From Flaviramulus multivorans (GTDB lineage Bacteria; Bacteroidota; Bacteroidia; Flavobacteriales; Flavobacteriaceae), in assembly GCF_021728415.1 (NCBI RefSeq), contig NZ_JAKKDV010000007.1:1-64000 (forward strand): DNA of 64,000 nt, written 5' to 3'. Positions within the stretch are counted from its first letter, which is position 1. Each line of letters begins with the position of its first letter. A model generated the notes under the pieces. The model had not been told where the DNA came from. It made no database searches and was given only the letters and a program-made list of their open reading frames with translations. A program made the position numbers and the translations under genes. This document shows positions 1-10,598 of the stretch, piece after piece.

Positions 1-254
1 ACCGCTACTCAGTGTACCAACCCTGGTGGATACTCAACCACAGCGCCTACTATTGACGACTGTGATGATACCGATGCTAACATCAACCCAAATACCGTGT
101 GGTACTTAGGCGTAGATAGTGATGGCGATGGATTCTTCGGAAGCCAGTTAACCGCTACACAGTGTACCAACCCTGGTGGATACTCAACCACAGCGCCTAC
201 TATTGACGACTGTGATGATACCGATGCTAACATCAACCCGAATACCGTGTGGTA
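1..254 (+). repeat. Two near-identical 150-bp tandem repeat units
   Basis: Bases 1-104 and 151-254 match with only two differences that I can see (positions 9/159 and 90/240, both silent), giving a 150-bp period that encodes 50 residues. The third unit is clearly diverged. The first visible copy starts at the window edge, so more copies probably lie upstream. Near-identity at DNA level suggests recent unit duplication or ongoing homogenisation. Confidence 0.9.
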
Positions 255-720
255 TGCTGATACAGATAGTGATGGCTACGGAGATAACGCTTCCAGCCTA
301 ACACAATGTACTCAACCTTTGGGCTATGTTTTAGATAATACAGATTGTGACGACACTAATAATGCCGTAAACCCCGGTGTTGCAGAAATTCCAGGAAATG
401 GAATTGACGATGATTGTAACGCAGGAACACCGGATGGGTCTTTAGAAGTTGATGAGTTCAATATTAATAATGTGTTAGTTAGTCCTAATCCATTTAATAA
501 TATTATCAATATAAAGTTACCTTCAAGTCTTAATAATAGTGACTTTGACATTAGAATATTCGATTTAAATGGAAGACTTGTATTAGATAAACAGTATTCA
601 AGTATTAATAATTCAATACATGTAACTGGTTTAGATAAACTAGAACAAGCGCCTTACCTATTCAAAATCACCAACAAAGAAACAGGTGCTAGTGTAATAA
701 AGAGGTTAATAAAATTTTAA
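1..720 (+). CDS. C-terminal part of a T9SS type A secreted protein with MopE-like metal-binding repeats (5' end outside window)
   Basis: The reading frame is open from base 1, so the gene starts upstream of the window; the ATG at 97 is internal. The visible 239 residues hold two almost identical 50-residue units and a diverged third, each with an acidic DCDDTDA-type segment and a DxDxDG-like turn, as in MopE-type putative metal-binding repeats. After a linker (GIDDDCNAGTPDGS) comes a T9SS type A sorting domain of about 80 residues, beginning near VSPNPFNN and ending VIKRLIKF. Family knowledge predicts outer-membrane secretion and surface attachment or release; calcium binding is inferred from the acidic turns. 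A strong terminator follows at 743. The N-terminal function is not visible. Confidence 0.85.
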   Translation, partial: TATQCTNPGGYSTTAPTIDDCDDTDANINPNTVWYLGVDSDGDGFFGSQLTATQCTNPGGYSTTAPTIDDCDDTDANINPNTVWYADTDSDGYGDNASSLTQCTQPLGYVLDNTDCDDTNNAVNPGVAEIPGNGIDDDCNAGTPDGSLEVDEFNINNVLVSPNPFNNIINIKLPSSLNNSDFDIRIFDLNGRLVLDKQYSSINNSIHVTGLDKLEQAPYLFKITNKETGASVIKRLIKF

Positions 721-742
721 TCTAGTCTGACCAATTCAAACC

Positions 743-780
743 AACAAAGGGTAAAGCTTAAAAGCTTTACCCTTTGTTTA
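743..780 (+). terminator. Rho-independent terminator after the MopE-repeat gene
   Basis: A perfect 17-bp inverted repeat (743-759 with 762-778) has only two bases between the arms. The 3' arm is T-rich. It begins 22 bp after the stop codon. Confidence 0.85.
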
Positions 781-881
781 TTGCTGATTAAAATTATGTC
801 CTTAGAATTCAACAATTTATATGTAGGCGATTTCTCAATAAAATAAAAAATGTAATAATTACAAAATACTGATTATCAACA

Positions 882-920
882 TTTTATGTTTTTAATTATG
901 TATTTCATCGATTATATTTG
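882..920 (+). promoter_or_regulatory. Promoter of the first LamG/T9SS giant with phased TTTYATCG-type repeats
   Basis: TATATTTG at 913-920 matches the Bacteroidota -7 consensus TAnnTTTG. No TTG -33 element is seen at the usual spacing. Instead TTTCATCG (903-910) ends 2 bp before the -7 box, and a partial copy TTTTATGT (882-889) lies exactly 21 bp upstream. The same arrangement occurs at 16142 and 22850. The expected leader is about 60 nt. Binding by a LytTR-type regulator is inference. Confidence 0.6.
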
Positions 921-987
921 CATTTCGTAGAGTTTTAACATACATTTGGCATTAAATAATTAGTCCCAAGCTAAAATTTAACCTCTT

Positions 988-3900
988 ATGAAAAAAATTA
1001 CTTTTTTAATAAGGGCTAGTATACTTATAGTAGGTGTATTACTCTCATTCAATGGCAATTCACAAACATGTGGAACAACCATAAGTACATTTCCATATAG
1101 CCAAAATTTTGAAACTGGTGTAGGTGGATGGACTCAAGATACAGGCGACAATTTTAATTGGACTAGAGATTCTGGGGGAACCCCTTCAACGGGAACTGGT
1201 CCTACAAGTGGTAATGGCGATACATGGTATATGTATATCGAAGCTTCTAATCCTAACTTTCCCACATTAACTGCTAACCTAGAAAGTCCATGTTTTAACT
1301 TAACTAGTGTGTCTACTGCACAATTTACATTTAACTATCATATGTTTGGTGCAGATGTTGGTACATTAAATGTAGATTTAAGTACAGACAATGGTTCTAC
1401 ATATCCTACAAATTTATGGACATTAAGTGGATCACAACAAGCAACGCAAGCTAGTCCGTACATCACGGTAAACCTAAATCTAACTCCTTATGTTGGTCAA
1501 ACAATCAAATTAAGATTTAGTGGTACTTCAGGATCAAGTGGTAGTGGTTGGAGTAGTGACATTGCTATAGATAATGTATCAATGACAGCAACTTCTGGTC
1601 CAGAAATAAATATTAGAGGTAATGCAACAGATATTGTAAGTGGTGATACAACCCCTAGTGTGAGCGATGATACTGATTTTGGAGATGTTGACGTAGCAAT
1701 TGGTACAAATCCAAATACTTTTACAATACAAAATACCGGTACTGGAACATTAAATTTAACAGGGGCACCCAGAGTTGTTATTGGTGGTGCACATCCTGGT
1801 GATTTTACTGTTACTGCAACTCCCGCAGCATCAGTTGCTGCATCAGGGAGCACAACATTTACAATTACATTTGACCCTAGCGCTATTGGATTAAGAACAG
1901 CAACCGTATCTATCGCTAACGATGATTCTAACGAAAACCCCTATACATTTAGTATTCAGGGCAACGGTACAAGTTCTGCACAAGAAATAAATGTAACGGG
2001 ATTAGGAAACACTATTGTTAGTGGTGATGTTACCCCAACTAGTACAGATAATACCGATTTTGGGAATGTAATTACGGCCTCTGGTACTGCTGCAAATACT
2101 TTTGTTATTGAAAACTTAGGTACTTTATTAAATTTATCCTTAACAGGTAGCTCTCCTTATGTTGCTATTTCAGGAACTAATGCTGCTGATTTTACTGTAA
2201 CAACTATTCCTAGTAATACGATTGGCGCCAGTAGTAGTACAACATTTGTTATCACTTTTGACCCAAGTGCTGATGGTTTAAGAACCGCTACTTTAACAAT
2301 TGCTAACAATGATGCTGATGAAAGTAGTTATACGTTCAGTATTCAAGGTACAGGTTACACGCCTCCACCATGTGGCGTTACTGTTTTAAATACCGCCGAC
2401 TTTGAAACAGGTTTAGATGGTTGGACAGACGGTGGTGCCGATGCACAAAGAATAAATAATGCTACTAGATCATATTCTAATAGCTATAGTTTAGAAATTA
2501 GAAATCAAGATGGTGCTGGTAATAACTCCTCCGTTTTATCTCCGTTATTTGATTTAGGAACTTATGACAAAGTTGATATTAAATTTTTCTTTTCAGCTTA
2601 TCATTATGATGATAATGAAGAGTTTTATATTGAATACAGTAGTAATAGTGGAAGTACATGGACTACAGTAAGCACCTATCATTGTGGTAACACGTCATCA
2701 GGCAGTAAATCTGGAGACTTTTTATTTAGTGATACTTCAAGTATTTTCTATGCTAAAACCTCAACATTATTAGATGCTGATTTTTCATTCCCTGCTGGAG
2801 CAACATCGCAATTTAGAATAAGAAGCAATGCTGATAGCACTTCAGACCTAATTTATATTGACCTAGTAACTATCACTGGAACGCAATATTGTACACCTGT
2901 TACTGGTCCTGGTGGTATAACAACTAATTTAGATTTATGGCTAAAAGCTGATAAAGTTGATGGCTCAAATGTAGTTGCAGATGGTACCGCCATTTCTCAG
3001 TGGTTCGATACTGGTAAGGGTAATCATGCCGAGGCTACGATTACCGCTCAAGCACCTGCTTATAGAAATAATACAACTGATAACTTCAATTTTAATCCTG
3101 TAATTGAATTTGACAACGATAATAATACGGCTCCAGGCGATATGACCTATTTGTTAACAGATAGAGATGTGCTTAAAGGAACCAGCGGGTTTAATAGTAA
3201 CGACATGTTCGTAGTAATTATACCTGATATTACCGTCACAACTGGAATGATACCAATGGATACATTTACGGGAGACGATACCGACCCAACTACAACTTCA
3301 TTTACAGAGGATGTAACAGGATTCGGATACGGTGGATATACGGCTCGTTTATCTGGTGAGTATCTAGCCTATTGTATTGGTGGAACAACTGGATCAGGAC
3401 CTTACCCAGGGTATGGTTCAGCCGATACTAGTGCTGGCACAAACTTTAACCAAATAGGCATTTTAAACCTTAGACACAATGCCACTGATACAGGAGAAGA
3501 AATACATCTGAATTCTATAAGAATAGATGATCTTGAAAATGATGCTCCTGACTTTTCATCAGTGAATGATAAAAGATATTTTATAGGTAGAAGTCAATAT
3601 TGGGGAGGTAGTTTTAATGGTCGAATAGCAGAAATCATTACATATTCAGCAACAAACAATGATGCTAATGATACAGCTGCAAGAAATAGGATTCAATCTT
3701 ATTTAGGAATAAAATATGGTATCACCCTAGCACCAGACTCTAATGGTACTACAAAAGATTATGTAAACTCTGATGGTACCGTAATTTGGGATCAATCAGC
3801 AAATGTTGGCTATAACCACGATATTGCAGGTATTGGTCGTGATGACATTTCAGAGCTAAATCAAAAACAATCAAGTAGTGTTAATGATGCTACGGATGGT

Positions 3901-6900
3901 TCGGGACCTATTGAAGGTATTTTAACTATAGGTCTTAGCGATATCTATGACACCAATAGTGATAATGTTTCAAGCAACCCTACAGCGTTTAACGATAAAG
4001 AATTCCTTGTATGGGGGAACAATGGAGCAGATTTAAACTTGGCAGCTGCAACTATTAACGTAGATATGAGTGCTGGTATTGGTGGTCTTAGTACCCCAGT
4101 AAGCTTTATTGGTATGCAACGTGTTTGGAAAGTAGTTGAAACTGGTGGAGATGTACCTTCATGTAAAGTTAGGATACCACAAAGTGCTATTAGAAACATT
4201 ACGCCTCCGGGTAGTTACTTAATGTTTATTTCTGATACAGGTGTATTTGACCCTACTGCCGATTATAGAGTACTAACTCCTGACGGTAGTGGAAATTTAG
4301 AAACTGACTATAATTTTAATGCTACTAAATACATAACATTTGGATATGCCCCACAAGTAATAGCAGAACGTTCTGTTTATTTTGATGGTGTCGTTGATTA
4401 TATAGATGTTGAAGACAATTTAGATTTAAATACAACTGAATTTACACTGTCGGCTTGGATTAAAAGAGACTTAACTACTGTAAATGCATCTATTCTTTCA
4501 AAAAGAGACTTTGCAAATACAGAAGGTTATGATTTAAGAATTAATGTTCTTGGTAGATTGGAGTTTACTTTAAATGGTGGTGCTGCAACGATTACATCTT
4601 CTGTAGCCATACCTGCAGATGAATGGCATCAAGTAGCCGTCATTTATGACAACGGTACTGCCACGTTATATATTGATGGTGTAGCCGATACATCCGCTTC
4701 TTCTTTACCTGCGCCAATAGCGACATCACAAAAATTCTTAATTGCAGCCGCAGATGGTTATGATCCTAATACTACAGCATATTTTGCAGGAAATATTGAT
4801 GAAGTACGAGTTTGGGATAGAGCCCTGACGGTAGGTCAATTGCGATATATAATGAATCAAGAAATTACAAATGACATTACACTTGCTCTAGAATACGGTG
4901 ATGTTATTCCAACAACAATTACTAATAATGAGATTAGTGCTGTTCCTTGGTCTGACTTAGCAGGATATTATCCAATGTCCGTATACACATATACTAATAC
5001 AAATGATTTATCAGGTAACAATAACCAAGGTGCATTAAGAAACTTAGATACTGTTGATTTTCAGACGGCTCCCCTACCATATCAGACGCAAGCAGCGGGT
5101 TCATGGGATGCAGATGCCACCTGGTTAAACAATACAGTACAATATCTACCAAACTCTTTGTCTATTATTGACGGTACTACTCCTATTGATTGGAATATAG
5201 TTGAAATTGATCATGATGTATATCTTGGTAATAACCCTACTGATGCTAGAACAAGAGACTGCTCGGTGGAAGCTTTAATTATCAATAGCGGTGATTTACA
5301 AGTTAATGGTGATACCGCAACTAGTACTGGTATTGGCTTGACTGTTACACATTATTTAAAAATTGATGGCACCTTAGATTTAGAAGGTGAATCTCAATTA
5401 GTACAAACAGACCTAAGTGATTTTGATATTACAAGTACTGGTACTTTAGAGAGAGACCAACAAGGTTATTCAAATACATATTTATATAATTATTGGTGTT
5501 CACCAGTGTCAACAACTAGTAATACAAGCTATACTTTACCAAGTGTTGTAACTAATGTAGGCTTCTTAACAAGTGCTTATAATGGAACATCATCCCCAGT
5601 TGCTAATGCAGATTATTGGATATGGAAGTATGCAAACAGACCTGGTGATAATTACTCATTATGGCAGCATGTAAGAAGTACTGGATCCTTATTAACTGGT
5701 GAAGGGTTTACCATGAAAGGTCCTGGAACTGCTACATCTGATCAAAACTATATGTTTGAAGGTCAGCCAAATAATGGTGATTTTAGTTTACCGCTCGCAG
5801 TAAATAACGATTATTTAGTTGGAAACCCATACCCTTCAGCATTAGATGCTGATCAATTTATACGTGATAATATTAGTACACTTGACGGTGGAAATAATAC
5901 CGATAATGTTATTAATGGTGCATTGTATTTCTGGGATCATTTTGCTATCAATAGTCATTATTTAGCAGATTACCAAGGTGGTTATGCCGTTTATACCTTA
6001 CTTGGAGGTACGGTGGCAATTTCTACAGATTCTAGAATTAATGCAACTTATGCGTCTGGTACAAAACTACCTGAACGATATATAGCTGTAGGACAAGGAT
6101 TCTTCGTTTCGGCAATTGCTGATAGTGGATTAACTGGACTAACTCAACCTATAGTAGGAGGAAATATTTTATTTAGAAATAGCCAAAGGATTTTTCAAAG
6201 AGAAGTTGTTTCTGGATCAAATACGGGCTCTGTATTTATGAAAAATAAAGGAAAATCAAAGAATACAGGAAAAATTACTGAAGAACAAGACACTAGAGAA
6301 AAAATAAGATTAATGTTTGATTCACCTGATGGATATCACCGTCAACTTTTAGCTGGTGTAGATGAAAACGCTTCTAATGATTTCGATTTAGGGTATGATG
6401 CCTTATTAATTGAGGATAATCGTGAAGATATGTATTGGAATTTAGATGCTTCAAAATTAATCATTCAAGCCATTGATAATTTCAACTTGGAACAAAAACT
6501 TCCCTTCAGCATGAAAATATCAAAAGAAGGGTTAGCTACCGTAAGAATTGATAATTTAGAGAACATTGATGACAATAAAAACATCTATGTGCACGATAAA
6601 GAACTAAATACTTATCACAATCTAAGAGAAAGTGATTATAGTGTGCTATTAAGCCCTGGTGAATATAGCAACCGTTTTGAGGTCACTTTTTCAAATAATG
6701 CACTAAGCACTGAAGATTTTAACAATGTAGATATACAAGTTTACTATGCAAATGAAAAGGAAAGCATTATTATTAATAATCCTAAACTAATAAATATTAA
6801 AACCGTAGAAATGGTGAATGTATTAGGGCAATCTGTTTTTAAAACGGGTAACATTAAAAAAGAAAATTATCTAGAGATTAAAACAAAACAAATAAATACT

Positions 6901-6966
6901 GGTGTATATATTATTAATGTAACAACTGATGATATTACTATTTCCAAGAAAGTGTTAGTTGATTAA
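988..6966 (+). CDS. Giant multidomain T9SS type A surface protein (MAM-like, choice-of-anchor D, LamG)
   Basis: A 1992-residue protein with a signal peptide ending near residue 26 (SFNGNSQ). Domains in order, approximately: MAM-like/jelly-roll (28-203), two Ig-like choice-of-anchor D units (204-328 and 329-455, each with a TFxITFDPS motif), a second jelly-roll (465-635), a large concanavalin-like region resembling DUF8202 (640-1115, with LWLKADK and GIKYGITL), a LamG domain (1128-1290, [12 protein letters not shown]), a conserved block shared with the next gene (about 1370-1910), and a T9SS type A sorting domain (last 80 residues, ending KKVLVD). It is predicted to be exported to the cell surface and to act in adhesion or carbohydrate binding; no catalytic motif was recognised. 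It has its own promoter and terminator. Confidence 0.88.
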   Translation: MKKITFLIRASILIVGVLLSFNGNSQTCGTTISTFPYSQNFETGVGGWTQDTGDNFNWTRDSGGTPSTGTGPTSGNGDTWYMYIEASNPNFPTLTANLESPCFNLTSVSTAQFTFNYHMFGADVGTLNVDLSTDNGSTYPTNLWTLSGSQQATQASPYITVNLNLTPYVGQTIKLRFSGTSGSSGSGWSSDIAIDNVSMTATSGPEINIRGNATDIVSGDTTPSVSDDTDFGDVDVAIGTNPNTFTIQNTGTGTLNLTGAPRVVIGGAHPGDFTVTATPAASVAASGSTTFTITFDPSAIGLRTATVSIANDDSNENPYTFSIQGNGTSSAQEINVTGLGNTIVSGDVTPTSTDNTDFGNVITASGTAANTFVIENLGTLLNLSLTGSSPYVAISGTNAADFTVTTIPSNTIGASSSTTFVITFDPSADGLRTATLTIANNDADESSYTFSIQGTGYTPPPCGVTVLNTADFETGLDGWTDGGADAQRINNATRSYSNSYSLEIRNQDGAGNNSSVLSPLFDLGTYDKVDIKFFFSAYHYDDNEEFYIEYSSNSGSTWTTVSTYHCGNTSSGSKSGDFLFSDTSSIFYAKTSTLLDADFSFPAGATSQFRIRSNADSTSDLIYIDLVTITGTQYCTPVTGPGGITTNLDLWLKADKVDGSNVVADGTAISQWFDTGKGNHAEATITAQAPAYRNNTTDNFNFNPVIEFDNDNNTAPGDMTYLLTDRDVLKGTSGFNSNDMFVVIIPDITVTTGMIPMDTFTGDDTDPTTTSFTEDVTGFGYGGYTARLSGEYLAYCIGGTTGSGPYPGYGSADTSAGTNFNQIGILNLRHNATDTGEEIHLNSIRIDDLENDAPDFSSVNDKRYFIGRSQYWGGSFNGRIAEIITYSATNNDANDTAARNRIQSYLGIKYGITLAPDSNGTTKDYVNSDGTVIWDQSANVGYNHDIAGIGRDDISELNQKQSSSVNDATDGSGPIEGILTIGLSDIYDTNSDNVSSNPTAFNDKEFLVWGNNGADLNLAAATINVDMSAGIGGLSTPVSFIGMQRVWKVVETGGDVPSCKVRIPQSAIRNITPPGSYLMFISDTGVFDPTADYRVLTPDGSGNLETDYNFNATKYITFGYAPQVIAERSVYFDGVVDYIDVEDNLDLNTTEFTLSAWIKRDLTTVNASILSKRDFANTEGYDLRINVLGRLEFTLNGGAATITSSVAIPADEWHQVAVIYDNGTATLYIDGVADTSASSLPAPIATSQKFLIAAADGYDPNTTAYFAGNIDEVRVWDRALTVGQLRYIMNQEITNDITLALEYGDVIPTTITNNEISAVPWSDLAGYYPMSVYTYTNTNDLSGNNNQGALRNLDTVDFQTAPLPYQTQAAGSWDADATWLNNTVQYLPNSLSIIDGTTPIDWNIVEIDHDVYLGNNPTDARTRDCSVEALIINSGDLQVNGDTATSTGIGLTVTHYLKIDGTLDLEGESQLVQTDLSDFDITSTGTLERDQQGYSNTYLYNYWCSPVSTTSNTSYTLPSVVTNVGFLTSAYNGTSSPVANADYWIWKYANRPGDNYSLWQHVRSTGSLLTGEGFTMKGPGTATSDQNYMFEGQPNNGDFSLPLAVNNDYLVGNPYPSALDADQFIRDNISTLDGGNNTDNVINGALYFWDHFAINSHYLADYQGGYAVYTLLGGTVAISTDSRINATYASGTKLPERYIAVGQGFFVSAIADSGLTGLTQPIVGGNILFRNSQRIFQREVVSGSNTGSVFMKNKGKSKNTGKITEEQDTREKIRLMFDSPDGYHRQLLAGVDENASNDFDLGYDALLIEDNREDMYWNLDASKLIIQAIDNFNLEQKLPFSMKISKEGLATVRIDNLENIDDNKNIYVHDKELNTYHNLRESDYSVLLSPGEYSNRFEVTFSNNALSTEDFNNVDIQVYYANEKESIIINNPKLINIKTVEMVNVLGQSVFKTGNIKKENYLEIKTKQINTGVYIINVTTDDITISKKVLVD

Positions 6967-6987
6967 TAACAATAATTAATTGAAATA

Positions 6988-7030
6988 AATAATAAAGCCC
7001 TAGATTAAGATTAGGGCTTTATTATTAAAA
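6988..7030 (+). terminator. Rho-independent terminator
   Basis: A perfect 15-bp inverted repeat (6988-7002 with 7012-7026), AT-rich outside and with a GCCCTA core, separated by 9 nt. It starts 21 bp after the preceding stop codon. Confidence 0.85.
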
Positions 7031-7036
7031 TATACA

Positions 7037-7092
7037 TTTTATCGCATTTATTAAACGTTTTATCGATTATTATAAAAAATATATTATATTAG
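7037..7092 (+). promoter_or_regulatory. Promoter region of the second LamG/T9SS gene with two phased TTTTATCG repeats
   Basis: Two identical TTTTATCG octamers at 7037-7044 and 7058-7065 lie 21 bp apart. A -7-like TATATTAG (7 of 8 to TAnnTTTG) is at 7085-7092, 19 bp after the second octamer, so this promoter is one helical period longer than its relatives at 903 and 16183. The leader just before the ATG (AAGCTAAATACCTACTTATG) resembles that of the upstream paralogue, so promoter and leader are probably copied together. Confidence 0.5.
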
Positions 7093-7149
7093 TAAAACCA
7101 AGATTAAGAAAGACAAACTAATATTTAGACCTAAGCTAAATACCTACTT

Positions 7150-10100
7150 ATGACAAAAATTGCTATTAACATAATTTTAATGCTCTCTCTTTGTTTTTGC
7201 AATATAAAATTATACGCTCAACTGCACCCTACTCCAACTTGTGGACAAAATTTTAACTTAAACTGGAGCACAAGCAATGGTGATGATCACTATTGGCCTC
7301 CAGGACAACTATCAAGTACATATACCAATGTAGATGGCTCTGAAACTGATATTACAATTACATTTACGGGAGAGACAAGCACATTAGGTTTTTGGTCTGG
7401 AAACACCCCAAAAATTGGTACACAATCAAGCTACTTATATAACGGCATAGATTTACTAAGCAACGGATTTTCAGGCACAGGAATTACCTGTACAATTACA
7501 TTTAGTAAACCAGTATATGCGCTATCATTCGATATACATCACGTTAATAAATGGCAAACAAATGGCGATAAATATACATTTACAGGAAAAGATATAGATG
7601 GAAATACCATTTATCCTGAATTTACAAACTCTCCTTTGCCTACTTATGTATCGGATAACTCTACAGGAATCGTAAATGCAACTTCAAACTTAACTGCTGG
7701 AGACAATTCAATTATTGGGGTTAATTTCTCAAGCCCTAATTATATTCAAAGCATATCCTTTGTTTGGGAAGATTGTGATACTTGCGAGCATTATCAACCT
7801 CATGCCACAGGCATAGGTAATTTAAGTTTTTGTACACCTCAGACTTTAGATTTTGATGGTGTAGATGATTATGTAAGTCGAAGTCCCTTTTTAGATGGCA
7901 ACTCAGAAATCACAATGATGTCATGGGTTAAGTTGGATAACGGCTTTAATGGCGGGGAAATTATGGGACAACCAAACTTTAGACTCTTTGTTGACTCACA
8001 AAAAAAATTAAAAGCATCTATCAAGAACAGTTTAGGAGCAGATATTAATTCGCCAGATTTATCAGAAGCCCTTTTACAAGAAGAACTTTGGTACCATGTG
8101 GCTCTGAAATTTGATGGCAATAGTGGTACTATTGAGCTTTATATAAACGGGAAATCCATTTGGAATTATGCCAATAGCGCATTAATAGGTAGCACCCTCA
8201 TGAATTCAATGGAATTAGGTTTAAACACGGATTTTGAAATAGGAAGAAATGCACAGTTTGAAAACGATTATTTTGAAGGTTCAATTTACGAGTGTAGAGT
8301 ATATAACAAAGCTTTAAACATAAAACAATTACATCAGCAGATTAATCAAGAAATCGAAAATAATAACGAAAATGTAAGAGGTACTATAATACCAAAAGAT
8401 ATTGAGGGTTTACAATGGAGCGACTTATTACTCTATTATAAAATGGATATTCTAAATACTGGTTTCACACCTGATTATTCTGCTAATAAAACTGATGGGA
8501 AGCTTCATAATATGAAGACCTATCAAGATTACACAGCACCACTACCATATGTAACAACCCCATTATCAACCGGCGTATATAGCGAACCGAGCAACTGGGA
8601 ACATGGAAATGTATGGGATATATCTGAAGACATTCCAACACATTCAATTATTCAAATTAAAGGAAATCTGGAGTTCTATACAGATGTAAATACCATCGGA
8701 CTCATTATTGATTCAGGCAGTACTTTAAAAGTAAGAAATGACTCTGGATTGTTTAACTCATGGTATTTAAAATTAGATGGAACCTTAGATTTAGCAGGAA
8801 AATCTCAGTTAATTCAAACAGAAAATAGTACGCTAGATGTAACAAGTACTGGTATACTAGAAAAAGATTTACTAGGTACTGCCGACAAATACACCTATAA
8901 TTATTGGTCATCACCAGTTGGCAGACCAAGTGACGGTAGTAATAATAACAACTATTCTGTAAAAGACATTTTTACCGATGTCGTTTTTTTAAACACAGGT
9001 CACGACGGAGCAATTAATCCAGTTTCAATTGCTGATTATTGGATTTGGAAATATAACAACCGATTAAGTGATAATTATTCGTCATGGCAACAAGTAAGAA
9101 GTACCGGTGATATTATGGCTGGTGAAGGCTTTACTATGAAAGGTCCTGGAACAGGAACCATTAATGATGAACAGAATTATACTATTCAAGGAAAACCAAA
9201 CAATGGCGATATTAATTTAACCGTATACCAAGGAAATGATTATTTAATAGGTAACCCATATCCATCTGCTCTTGATGCTGTTAAGTTTATTGAAGATAAC
9301 AAATCAACTATTTCTGGAATTGGTGCTAGTAATGGAACATTATACTTCTGGAAACATTGGGGTGGCGGTTCTCATGTTGCTAGCGATTACCAGGGCGGTT
9401 ATGCTACATTTTCACTTTCTGGAGGTGTGCCAGCCGCATCAAAAAACACTGATAGTTATTTAACCTCAACTGGCGGTGCTCCTGCCGATATCCCTGGGAG
9501 ATACATACCAATTGGTCAAGGGTTTTATACAACTGCTGAAACCGATGGCATAATCAACTTCAATAATGGTCAACGTGTATTTAATATTAGCGATATTGAA
9601 TATTCTACACAAGGAAAAAATAATAGCAACAAAAATATAACTGCAAATAGTGTTGATACAAGAACTAAATTAAGAATCGGTTTTAGTTCCGTAAATGCCC
9701 TAAGAAGACAATTGTTAGTAACTATAGATGAAAATGCAACATTGGGATATGATTGGGGTTATGACTCTAAATATATAGATACTCAAATTGATGACATATA
9801 TTGGATAATTGATAACCAAAAGTATACGATTCAAGGAGTTAATGAAATTAATGAACAAACCATTATTCCGTTAGGTATACACACAAAAAATGATGGATAT
9901 AATAGTATTAATATTGATAAACTGGAAAATACACCTAGCAATATTGAGGTTTATTTACACGATAAAGAATTAGAAGTTTATCATGATTTAAAACAAGATA
10001 AATATGAAACCTATCTTGAAGCCGGCGAATATTTAAATCGTTTTGAAATTACCTTCGCTAAAGGACAAACTTTAGAAAGTGAAGAAATACAAAGCAAACA

Positions 10101-10338
10101 GATTGAAGCCTATTTTTCAAATGAAAAAAATAGAATCGTCATTAATAATCCAACTTCAAAATTAATAGAATCGGTAGAAATGTTTAATATCCTTGGGCAA
10201 TCGCTATTTAAGTTTCAAACAAATACTAATAACAGTTATTTAAAATATAATGCTGAACAAATAAAAGCGGGCAATTATATTTTGAAAATTGAAACCGAAT
10301 TTGGCACCATATCTAAAAAAGTATTAGTCAATAATTAG
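7150..10338 (+). CDS. LamG-domain T9SS type A surface protein, paralogue of the preceding gene
   Basis: A 1062-residue protein with a signal peptide (about residues 1-23, ending KLYAQ). The N-terminal 225 residues form a beta-rich region I could not assign. A LamG domain follows (about 231-400; FDGVDDYVSR, ELWYHVALKFDG and YINGKS match the fold's usual strands). The next 500 residues closely parallel the C-terminal half of the 988-6966 protein, for example [18 protein letters not shown] and NPYPSALDA. The last 80 residues are a T9SS type A sorting domain ending SKKVLVNN. Surface display and glycan or matrix binding are predicted from the domains. No enzyme motif was seen. The two genes look like products of duplication followed by N-terminal module change. 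Confidence 0.88.
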   Translation: MTKIAINIILMLSLCFCNIKLYAQLHPTPTCGQNFNLNWSTSNGDDHYWPPGQLSSTYTNVDGSETDITITFTGETSTLGFWSGNTPKIGTQSSYLYNGIDLLSNGFSGTGITCTITFSKPVYALSFDIHHVNKWQTNGDKYTFTGKDIDGNTIYPEFTNSPLPTYVSDNSTGIVNATSNLTAGDNSIIGVNFSSPNYIQSISFVWEDCDTCEHYQPHATGIGNLSFCTPQTLDFDGVDDYVSRSPFLDGNSEITMMSWVKLDNGFNGGEIMGQPNFRLFVDSQKKLKASIKNSLGADINSPDLSEALLQEELWYHVALKFDGNSGTIELYINGKSIWNYANSALIGSTLMNSMELGLNTDFEIGRNAQFENDYFEGSIYECRVYNKALNIKQLHQQINQEIENNNENVRGTIIPKDIEGLQWSDLLLYYKMDILNTGFTPDYSANKTDGKLHNMKTYQDYTAPLPYVTTPLSTGVYSEPSNWEHGNVWDISEDIPTHSIIQIKGNLEFYTDVNTIGLIIDSGSTLKVRNDSGLFNSWYLKLDGTLDLAGKSQLIQTENSTLDVTSTGILEKDLLGTADKYTYNYWSSPVGRPSDGSNNNNYSVKDIFTDVVFLNTGHDGAINPVSIADYWIWKYNNRLSDNYSSWQQVRSTGDIMAGEGFTMKGPGTGTINDEQNYTIQGKPNNGDINLTVYQGNDYLIGNPYPSALDAVKFIEDNKSTISGIGASNGTLYFWKHWGGGSHVASDYQGGYATFSLSGGVPAASKNTDSYLTSTGGAPADIPGRYIPIGQGFYTTAETDGIINFNNGQRVFNISDIEYSTQGKNNSNKNITANSVDTRTKLRIGFSSVNALRRQLLVTIDENATLGYDWGYDSKYIDTQIDDIYWIIDNQKYTIQGVNEINEQTIIPLGIHTKNDGYNSINIDKLENTPSNIEVYLHDKELEVYHDLKQDKYETYLEAGEYLNRFEITFAKGQTLESEEIQSKQIEAYFSNEKNRIVINNPTSKLIESVEMFNILGQSLFKFQTNTNNSYLKYNAEQIKAGNYILKIETEFGTISKKVLVNN

Positions 10339-10394
10339 CTGAATTATTCATCTTTGATAAAATCTAAATCTACTTTTTGTATTTAATAATACTT

Positions 10395-10426
10395 AAGTCC
10401 TGAATTTACATTCAGGACTTTTTTGT
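10395..10426 (+). terminator. Rho-independent terminator with AAGTCCTGAA stem
   Basis: A perfect 10-bp stem (10395-10404 with 10411-10420) has a 6-nt loop and a T run to 10425. The same stem sequence recurs in the terminators at 16060 and 16331. Confidence 0.9.
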
Positions 10427-10480
10427 TTATACAATTAAACCACATACCATAGTTAATTGTAAGTAATCGCTTCAAGTAAA

Positions 10481-10497
10481 TTACGGTAAAACCGTAA
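10481..10497. promoter_or_regulatory. Short palindrome upstream of the metalloprotease gene, possible operator
   Basis: TTACGGT-AAA-ACCGTAA is a perfect 7-bp inverted repeat with a 3-bp centre, about 100 bp before the ATG at 10599. No T run follows directly, so a terminator is unlikely and the intercistronic terminator lies earlier. No TTTYATCG repeats are present here, so this gene seems controlled differently from its neighbours. Its role as a binding site is inference. Confidence 0.35.
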
Positions 10498-10598
10498 AAT
10501 TAATTTTTGTTCATAATTTGTAAGAAAATATGTTTCTTGTTCAATATTAATATTTTAAATTGAAGTCCAAATATTTATTCTAACTTAAACTAACCCGC

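Noticed and set aside
9-236. 75-residue open frame on the - strand inside the MopE repeats
   Set aside because: It is antisense to a repeated, clearly coding sequence and is itself a mirror of the 150-bp repeat; no signal or family match.
10441-10598. Search for phased TTTYATCG before the metalloprotease gene
   Set aside because: AGTAATCG at 10462-10469 has no copy 20-22 bp away, so I did not include this promoter in the proposed regulon.
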